NCBI RefSeq assembly: GCF_013423955.1
Contig: NZ_JACCKX010000001.1
Span: 2,976,001 to 3,040,000 of the forward strand
Source of the DNA: Ottowia beijingensis
Lineage (GTDB): Bacteria > Pseudomonadota > Gammaproteobacteria > Burkholderiales > Burkholderiaceae_C
Reading direction: 5' to 3'
DNA: 64,000 nt
In this document: positions 58,805 through 64,000 of the stretch, piece after piece
Position numbering within the stretch: position 1 is the stretch's first letter
Layout of the letters: every line of letters begins with the position of its first letter
Translations under genes and position numbers: made by a program
The notes under the pieces: generated by a model
The model's input: only the letters and a program-made list of their open reading frames with translations
What the model was told of the DNA's origin: nothing
The model's database searches: none

Positions 58805-59392
58805 TCATGGGCGTGACTCCAGCCAGACCGGATGCGCCACGCCGATCACGGCGGATGCGCTGACTGGGCCGAAATAGCGGCTGTCGAACGACGCCGGATT
58901 GGTCACACTCAAGAGGAACAGTTCGCCGGGTTCAAGGCGGCGGCATTGCTGCCAGGATGGCAGCGGCCGGCGCCAGCGGTCAGCGGGCAGCACGGCGGCC
59001 GAAGGCACGCTGTCGATGCGGACAACGCGGCCAGTGATGCACACCTCCTGCGGCGCGACGGCGCCCACACGCTTGAGCAGCGGCACGCGCGCCGGCAGGT
59101 AGCCGCGCTGCGCAGCCAGCGCGGCGGCATCTGGCGGCAGCGTGGTCAGGACGATGCTGCCTACGGACAAAGGACGTGGCAGCGAGCCGGTGCCGTGCTC
59201 CTGTGGATCGACGCGATACCAGCCTACCGCCACGCTGTCGGACGGGTTGTAGATCAGACGCGGCATCGGATGCACGAAGGACGCCCAGGCCAGCGCCGCG
59301 AGGCCACAGGCGGACAGACCCGCCAGTACGAGGCGGGCGCGCAGGCGCGAGCGAGGACGCGGCGCGGTGCCGGCAGTCGAAACAGCGGTCAT
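58805..59392 (-). CDS. traF: TraF-like S26 signal peptidase of the ICE
   Basis: 195 residues from MTAVSTAGTA. One membrane anchor (LVLAGLSACGLAALAWASF), then the S26 catalytic Ser in YNPSDSVAVGWYRV and Lys in VPLLKRVGAVAPQEVCI. In RP4, TraF cyclises the pilin TrbC, which is encoded here too. Its start overlaps the DUF2840 stop by 4 bp. The frame extends far upstream only by chance. Confidence 0.88.
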   Translation of the reverse strand: MTAVSTAGTAPRPRSRLRARLVLAGLSACGLAALAWASFVHPMPRLIYNPSDSVAVGWYRVDPQEHGTGSLPRPLSVGSIVLTTLPPDAAALAAQRGYLPARVPLLKRVGAVAPQEVCITGRVVRIDSVPSAAVLPADRWRRPLPSWQQCRRLEPGELFLLSVTNPASFDSRYFGPVSASAVIGVAHPVWLESRP

Positions 59393-59934
59393 GGCATCGC
59401 CCTCACGGTCAGCCAGGCGGCGTGCCGTTCGGCCGTGTATTCGGGCAGAGACAAGCGCGCAGCGAGCCGGTTGGCGAGCGTGCGCCAGTACGCGGGCGAG
59501 ACAGCGGCGGGTGCGATGCCCAGCACCTCGATGGCGTCGATGCGCTCCAGCACGGCGCGCACCTGGTTCTCGCCCTCGGCGTGCAGCAGCAGGCGCGCGC
59601 CCGGCTGGACGCCGGGGATGCGCTGCGCCGCGTCCAGCGGCGTGCATGCCTGCATCACCATGAGCTGCCAGCGCACGGTGCCGTAGTCGTTGGCCTGCCA
59701 GCGGATGCGGCAGAACATGGCGCCCGGCAGGAACACGGCGCAGCGCCGCCAGCGGTCGAGCTGGTGCGTGCGCGCAGGTTCGCCGAAGCGCAAGTAGAGC
59801 TTGAAGCGTGGTTCGATGTAGGCCAGCGCCACGCGCGTCAGCGGCGCGCTGGCCGGCCGGCCGGAAGGTGCTGCGAGCGCAGCCGTGGCCGCGATGGCAA
59901 CAGGCGCGAGGGCAGACGAAGCGGATGCAGTCAT
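59389..59934 (-). CDS. DUF2840-family ICE protein
   Basis: 181 residues, Ala-rich leader followed by THVALAYIEP-like start (TRVALAYIEPRFKLYLRFGEPARTHQLDRWRRCAVFLPGAMFCRIRWQANDYGT), the usual DUF2840 pattern. No enzymatic motif. Found between parA/RHH and traF genes in Tn4371-like ICEs; function unknown, perhaps accessory to conjugation. Start and stop overlap both neighbours, so it is in one translationally coupled operon. Confidence 0.8.
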   Translation of the reverse strand: MTASASSALAPVAIAATAALAAPSGRPASAPLTRVALAYIEPRFKLYLRFGEPARTHQLDRWRRCAVFLPGAMFCRIRWQANDYGTVRWQLMVMQACTPLDAAQRIPGVQPGARLLLHAEGENQVRAVLERIDAIEVLGIAPAAVSPAYWRTLANRLAARLSLPEYTAERHAAWLTVRAMP

Positions 59935-60214
59935 GGCGTGTTCTCCTGCGGTGTTCTGGAAACTCGCGCTCCAGCAGGCCGCGCAGCAGATCGGCCACGG
60001 TCACGCCTTGCGTGAAGGCCGACACCTTGATGCGCGCCCGCATGGCGGGCGTGATGTCGAGGGTCAGGCGAGCCGTGTAGAGGTCGCCCTTGCCCAGCGC
60101 ATCGGCGTCGCCTTGGCGAATCCACGCCTCGGCGTGCGGATTCGCGGGCGGACGCGCGCCGATGCCGACGCGCTTGGCCGTGCGTTTGCTGTTCGGTGGC
60201 GGCTTCGTTGTCAT
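59931..60214 (-). CDS. Ribbon-helix-helix partner of ParA (frameshift near 59955)
   Basis: About 94 residues: basic leader MTTKPPPNSKRTAKRVG, then LYTARLTLDITPAMRARIKVSAFTQGVTVADLLRGLLEREFP, a ribbon-helix-helix domain. One base added to the TTTCC run near 59955 gives an end RTPQENTP and a stop overlapping the DUF2840 start. It follows parA with a 4-bp overlap and probably acts as the ParB-like centromere-binding partner or as a regulator. Confidence 0.75.
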
Positions 60215-60849
60215 GCCGGCCACCACAGCAGTTCGTCCACCAGCGCGGTGATTTCGCGCGCGGCGGCGCTGTCCGGCGCCGTCTCGCGTGCAAGCCGGCC
60301 AGCGGCAACGCTGTCGGCGAACACGATGCGCTGATGCACTTCCGCGTGCAGCGCAGGAAGCGGCTGGTCGGCCAGCGCCTGGCGCGCTTCGCGCCCGATC
60401 ACGGTGGTACTGACGCGCCGATTGATGACGAAGGCCGCGCGCAGCGCAGGCCGGAACACCTGCGCCTCGCGGATCAGCGCCACCATCTCGGCGCTGGCCC
60501 ACAGGTCGTAGGGGCTGGGCTGCACGGGGATCAGCACGTGCTCAGCCGCCAGCAGCGCGGAGCGCGCCAAGGCGGCGATGCGCGGCGGGCCGTCGATGAC
60601 GACGTGATCGGCCCGTCTGGCGAGTTCTGGTGCTTCCTGATGCAGCGTTTCGCGCGCGAGGCCCACGGCGCTGAACAGCCGTGGCAAGCCTTGCTGGCTT
60701 CTGCGCTGCGTCCAGTCCAGCGATGAACCCTGCGGGTCGGCGTCCAGCAGGACGACGTGCTGGCCGCGCATCGCAAGCTCCCCGGCGATGTGCGTGGCGA
60801 GCGTGGTCTTGCCCACGCCGCCTTTTTGATTGAGCAGAGCGACGATCAT
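60211..60849 (-). CDS. parA: ParA-family partition ATPase
   Basis: 212 residues, intact. Deviant Walker A LLNQKGGVGKTTLATH, DADPQGSSLDW, VVIDGPPR and a C-terminal helical region. It should partition the excised circular ICE or regulate its transfer operon. It lies 90 bp from the AAGTTAG repeats and the iterons in front of repA's end. Confidence 0.93.
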   Translation of the reverse strand: MIVALLNQKGGVGKTTLATHIAGELAMRGQHVVLLDADPQGSSLDWTQRRSQQGLPRLFSAVGLARETLHQEAPELARRADHVVIDGPPRIAALARSALLAAEHVLIPVQPSPYDLWASAEMVALIREAQVFRPALRAAFVINRRVSTTVIGREARQALADQPLPALHAEVHQRIVFADSVAAGRLARETAPDSAAAREITALVDELLWWPA

Positions 60850-60939
60850 GGCACGGCCCCCATGCTGGAAAGCCGGACTTTTGCTGCTGCGCTTGGAGCC
60901 GAGTGATGGTTGTCCACCGCAGCGGCGTTTCTCTACTAA

Positions 60940-61077
60940 AAGTTAGAGAAATTAAGTTAGGGAAGTTAGAGCGCGCGCAAACCCAATGCTGGCGCGGATT
61001 TGCGGCCGATCGGCACGCCTGATAGCACGATAGGCCCACGCCTGATAGCACGATACCCCGCACGCCTGATAGCACGA
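60940..61077. repeat. Iteron cluster between repA and parA, candidate replication origin
   Basis: Three direct repeats CACGCCTGATAGCACGA start at 61014, 61037 and 61061 (23-24 bp period, about two helical turns). Beside them an AT-rich stretch holds three copies of AAGTTAG (60940, 60954, 60963). Iterons plus an AT-rich unwinding region next to a replication-initiator gene are the layout of iteron plasmid origins. Confidence 0.75.
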
Positions 61078-61101
61078 CGCCATCCACAGGCTTTCCCGGA
61101 G

Positions 61102-61947
61102 TTATTCCCGTGCCGTATGCGGCACGGGCCGGAAGGTCAGCAGCTCCATGCCGTTGTCCGGCATCCGCTCGATGCCCAGGACGTAGCCGGGCAGCGACTG
61201 CCGCGCTACAAGCGCGCGCAGGTCGCAGGCGAAGTCGTAGGGCTTCGCGGTACTGCCCGATTTCCGGTGCAGGTAGCGAAAGTCGAACTGCCAGCCGTAT
61301 GCCTGCTTGCCGCCGTGCTTGCGCACTAAGCGGTACAGCCACCGCTCGATGCCGCCCGTGAGCCGGAAATACGCCGGGTCGATGGTCAGCACTAGGGCGG
61401 CGTCGAGCACGCCCGCATAGAACCAGTCCGGCAGGATCAGCTCGATGCCCAGCGGCGTGCCATTGGCATCGGCCAGTTCCTTCCATTCGTTGATCCACGA
61501 GAAACGGTGCAGGCGCCGTCCGGTCGTCTCGCGGATGGACGTGGCCACCGTGGTCGATTGCAGCCGGTCGAGTGCGGCCTTGAGCCGCTGGTAGTCGCGC
61601 AGCGACTTGCCGCGCCCGATGAAGCGCAGGATCTCGTAGGGCGTCGCGCGCATCAGCCGCGACGGGCGCAAGCCTGCGTCCTTCGCCTCCACGATCTGCG
61701 AGGCCGCCCATATCAGCACGTCCGCATCCCAAATCGTGGCGATGCCGTGCTCCTGCGTGCCTTCCACGCGGATCGTCACGTTGCCCGCACGGAAGTCGAT
61801 GGGCTTGACCCGCTTGGACTTGCCGAGCGAGAAGAACGGATAGGCCATCAAGTCCTGGCTGTCGCGCGGCGCCATGCAGCCAGGCAAGGCGTGGAACAAG
61901 TCGAGCTGTTCGCGCTCCTGCGACGGTTTGGACACGGCGGAGGCCAC
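61102..61947 (-). CDS. repA: Replication initiator protein RepA of the ICE
   Basis: 281 residues, intact. RepA/TrfA-like winged-helix initiator: DLMAYPFFSLGKSKRVKPIDF, RVEGTQEHGIATIWDADVLIWAAS, RLHRFSWINEWKEL, GGIERWLYRLVRKHGGKQAYGW. Such genes mark Tn4371-type ICEs and imply replication of the excised form. Iterons lie just beyond its 3' end. Confidence 0.9.
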   Translation of the reverse strand: MASAVSKPSQEREQLDLFHALPGCMAPRDSQDLMAYPFFSLGKSKRVKPIDFRAGNVTIRVEGTQEHGIATIWDADVLIWAASQIVEAKDAGLRPSRLMRATPYEILRFIGRGKSLRDYQRLKAALDRLQSTTVATSIRETTGRRLHRFSWINEWKELADANGTPLGIELILPDWFYAGVLDAALVLTIDPAYFRLTGGIERWLYRLVRKHGGKQAYGWQFDFRYLHRKSGSTAKPYDFACDLRALVARQSLPGYVLGIERMPDNGMELLTFRPVPHTARE

Positions 61948-61961
61948 CCGCGCGCCGCCGA

Positions 61962-62243
61962 TCAGCGCGCACGGCTGTCGGCCGAGTGGTGCTCGGCGTA
62001 TTCGGGATCGGAAGTCGTCTCGAAACTGCGGTCGGCGGCCCAGGCATCGAGGTCGGCCACGGCGTACATGACGCGCCGCCCGAACTTGCGAAAGCGCGGG
62101 CCGCCGCCAATTACGCGCTGCTTTTCCAGCGTGCGCGGCGACAGGCGCAGGTATTCGGCGGCTTCGTCGTTGGTGAGATAGCGTTGGGGCTGCGCGGCAG
62201 TGGTCGAGACAGTGGCGGCAGGCCGCAAGGGAGCGGGACGCAT
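61962..62243 (-). CDS. AlpA/MerR-like helix-turn-helix regulator
   Basis: 93 residues from MRPAPLRPAA; the core YLTNDEAAEYLRLSPRTLEKQRVIGGGPRFRKFGRRVMYAVADLDAWAADR is an excisionase/AlpA-type winged helix. The C-terminus is acidic and His-containing. It may control repA-parA expression or excision. It starts upstream of repA by 15 bp spacing. The in-frame extension to 62366 seems non-coding. Confidence 0.85.
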   Translation of the reverse strand: MRPAPLRPAATVSTTAAQPQRYLTNDEAAEYLRLSPRTLEKQRVIGGGPRFRKFGRRVMYAVADLDAWAADRSFETTSDPEYAEHHSADSRAR

Positions 62244-62325
62244 GGTGTGAACCTCCATCGGTTGAAAGCGCCCGGCCACACAGCGCGACCGGATGGAGGC
62301 AGTCTCAAGAAGCGAGGGTTTCCGA

Positions 62326-63087
62326 TCAGGGTCGTTTTGCGTCCGCATCAAAACGACCCTTCTCAAGCGGCGGAAGCCGTGCTAGGCGGCGATAGCCGCC
62401 GCGCATCAGCGCATCGCCGCGCCGCACCAGGCGGCGCACCTTCGAGCGCAGGCCGCCGTCGCTGTACCAGTCGGCCACGGCGTCGGCACCGAACAGTCCT
62501 TCGCCCACATCGCGCAAGGACGCACCCGCGAGGGTCGCGTCGAGCGCCTGCAAGGTGTGCAGTTCCAGCAGCGCGGAAGGTGTTGGCCTGGGCGTGGTGG
62601 CAGCGAAGGTCGCCCCGCGTGCATGACCGCGCACAGGGGCGGCAGTGCCGCTCCGTTGGGCATAGGCCACGGCCATGCCGTCTTCCAGGCCGGGCGCCAG
62701 CGCAAAGCGCAGGCAATGGCCTGGGCTGCGCGCGATCAGCGCCAGCTTCTTGCCGTCGTGGAACAGTTGCTTGTGGCCGGGGATGCGCCAGAACGCGAAG
62801 GCGGTGGCATCCTGCGGCGGATCAGCGTCGGGGTAGAGCTGCACCACGGCAGCATGACCAGGCAGCCAAGCTGGATGCGCGTCACGCGCATCCAGTGCCG
62901 GGTCTTCCAGCAGACGCAAACCCCAGCGATGCGCTGCATCAGGCCGGCGATGACGGCGTAGCCAGTCGAGCCGGTAGTCGGGATGCCTGCGCAGGTACTC
63001 CCAAGCGAGCGCGAGCGCATCCAGCCAAAAGACATACAGGTATGCGGCAGTGGGATACCAATGCGCGAGGTGATGAGGATTGACCAT
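62326..63087 (-). CDS. DUF2285-family ICE protein
   Basis: 253 residues, intact: WYPTAAYLYVFWLDALALAWEYLRRHPDYRLDWLRRH at the start (a DUF6499-like segment) and DUF2285 at the end (GLFGADAVADWYSDGGLRSKVRRLVRRGDALMRGGYRRL), which looks like a DNA-binding helix-turn-helix. Regular neighbour of AlpA-like and repA genes in this ICE family, probably a regulator; function unproven. Confidence 0.88.
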   Translation of the reverse strand: MVNPHHLAHWYPTAAYLYVFWLDALALAWEYLRRHPDYRLDWLRRHRRPDAAHRWGLRLLEDPALDARDAHPAWLPGHAAVVQLYPDADPPQDATAFAFWRIPGHKQLFHDGKKLALIARSPGHCLRFALAPGLEDGMAVAYAQRSGTAAPVRGHARGATFAATTPRPTPSALLELHTLQALDATLAGASLRDVGEGLFGADAVADWYSDGGLRSKVRRLVRRGDALMRGGYRRLARLPPLEKGRFDADAKRP

Positions 63088-63395
63088 GACGCCTCCTCCT
63101 GCGAACAGGACTCGCCGCCACGGAAGAACTACGCGCTACATCGCCCTCGTCGGAACGTCATGGGTTAAAAAGGCGGATGGGGCTGTCAAGACCGATTGGC
63201 TCCGATGTGTTGCGGTATTCGTCTCAATGCTGCGGCGGCAGCGCCACGACCGGGGACACTGCACAAGCCAGCCTGCCGCAATCCGCGCCAAGCATCCTGT
63301 CTATTTGGGTCAGACTGGTGGGGCTACGCCGCAAGAATCTCGATTGAGACTTACCCGGTATGACACCAGACTGAAAAAGTCACAGTAGGCCGTAT
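63088..63395. other. 308-bp gap, no supported gene
   Basis: Only weak shadow frames are present. A GGTTAAAAAGG stretch near 63162 is AT-richer and may contain the promoter of the DUF2285-to-traF operon. An inverted arrangement is not obvious. Confidence 0.35.
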
Positions 63396-63746
63396 TCAGT
63401 CCGGGATCGCTCCGTCGCGCTCGGCCAGCCGGGTGTACTCCGACAGCGTGCGGGTGGGGCGGAAATAGAGGTCGCGCATCACGGGCTGCCGGCGCGGCCC
63501 GACGATGCCGGCCAGCTCGGACAGCTTGACGGTTCCTTGCGCCGGCATTCCGATTCCCAGGTCGATGAGGCCCCAGGCGGTGTCGCCATCGGCGGGATCG
63601 AGTGCGGCCAGCAGCCAGGTCACATGCGCGTCCGGCGTGAACAGCCGCACCACGGGCACCGGGTCGATGGCCCGGCCAGCGGCGCGGGCCTCGCCGTTGG
63701 CGAGCAGTTGCGCGCGTTCCGGGGCGGTGGTGAGCGGCTGCGGCAT
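63396..63746 (-). CDS. DUF2958-family ICE protein
   Basis: 116 residues from MPQPLTTAPERAQLLANGEA. The body (PVVRLFTPDAHVTWLLAALDPADGDTAWGLIDLGIGMPAQGTVKLSELAGI, DLYFRPTRTLSEYTRLA) is the DUF2958 pattern, a small single-domain protein common on ICEs and in phage/plasmid backbones. Function unknown. The frame extends to 63986, but that part is unlike protein. Confidence 0.85.
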   Translation of the reverse strand: MPQPLTTAPERAQLLANGEARAAGRAIDPVPVVRLFTPDAHVTWLLAALDPADGDTAWGLIDLGIGMPAQGTVKLSELAGIVGPRRQPVMRDLYFRPTRTLSEYTRLAERDGAIPD

Positions 63747-64000
63747 GGTCGGCAATCCCACAAATCCAATGGTGCACGAACGCGGTTCCACGTCGAAGCG
63801 CAGAACCGCGAAACCGGATTTGCGCCTTCGTGCGCAAGCACGGATGCGGTTCCGTGGCTCTACAGGAACCCGCCGATACGGATTTCCGTAAAAGCACAGG
63901 CATTGAATGAACACTATAGATTGTAGCTCTATAGGATGCAATGGGGTGTCATCTTGGTATTTGTGGGGAACCCAAGGTGGCAACAACTTACTCGCTGGCG
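63747..64000. promoter_or_regulatory. Upstream region of the DUF2958 gene with a CTATAG dyad
   Basis: No gene seen to the window edge. CTATAG at 63914-63919 and again at 63929-63934, 15 bp apart, form a symmetrical pair inside an AT-rich stretch, a possible operator or promoter for minus-strand transcription. Nothing else recognised. Confidence 0.35.

Larger units (their letters stand above)
32383..64000. mobile_element. Integrative conjugative element (Tn4371/RP4-like backbone) with kdp cargo; right end outside the window
   Basis: Starts at the cut tRNA-Leu(TAA) and contains, all on the minus strand, a full trb mating-pair gene set, coupling protein, eexN, relaxase, TraF-like peptidase, RHH protein, ParA, RepA, AlpA-like, DUF2285 and DUF2958 genes. 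This order (trbI at one end; traG, then cargo, then relaxase-traF-parA-repA) is that of Tn4371-related ICEs. Cargo between the LysR gene and the relaxase is a kdp potassium operon on the plus strand. No integrase is visible; it should lie right of 64000. The use of tRNA-Leu differs from what I recall of Tn4371 itself. Confidence 0.85.

Noticed and set aside
61014..61077. CRISPR-like direct repeats
   Set aside because: Only three 17-bp repeats with 6-7 bp between them, next to repA; this is an iteron array, and no cas gene is present.

Overview
The window looks like a chromosome segment of a high-GC betaproteobacterium, most likely family Comamonadaceae (Acidovorax/Comamonas/Delftia relatives). 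This rests on the tig-clpP-clpX-lon block followed by tRNA-Gly/Cys/Leu, the hpnCDE squalene genes, and short dispersed repeats of the AGCAGCTAT type. No taxonomic search was possible.

Layout. (1) 1-15921: a genomic island whose tyrosine integrase sits beside the 3' end of tRNA-Gly(CCC). It carries a ten-gene copper-resistance operon on the minus strand (P-type ATPase, cytochrome c, methyltransferase-like membrane protein, DUF2933, Met-rich protein, CusF-like protein, cupredoxin, Tat-exported multicopper oxidase, TolC-like efflux protein, small His-rich protein). A divergent CopR/CopS-type two-component system and the 3' remnant of a conjugative relaxase follow. (2) 15922-32382: chromosomal core with hpnE-hpnD-hpnC, a quinone oxidoreductase, an RND adaptor/pump pair, tRNA-Leu(TAG), tig, clpP, clpX, lon, tRNA-Gly(GCC), tRNA-Cys and the 5' part of a tRNA-Leu(TAA). 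(3) 32383 to beyond 64000: an integrative conjugative element (ICE) with a Tn4371/RP4-like backbone: trbI-G-F-L-K-J-E-D-C-B, a CopG-like protein, traG, eexN, a LysR regulator, then relaxase, traF, DUF2840, an RHH protein, parA, repA, alpA-like, DUF2285 and DUF2958 genes. Its cargo is a kdp potassium-uptake operon: TorF-like porin, kdpABC, a PtsN-like EIIA gene, kdpD and kdpE.

The most striking locus is the left end of the ICE. The host tRNA-Leu(UAA) gene is cut in its anticodon arm. About 160 bp inside the ICE is a complete second tRNA-Leu(UAA) gene whose anticodon (U34/A35) is interrupted by a 230-nt group I intron with the core of the Azoarcus tRNA-Ile intron. The element appears to destroy a host tRNA on entry and to supply a self-splicing replacement.

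Reading frames: many otherwise well-conserved genes, including lon, are broken by what look like single-base losses, mostly in C, G or A runs. I read these as consensus errors and annotate each gene across its frameshift, saying so each time.
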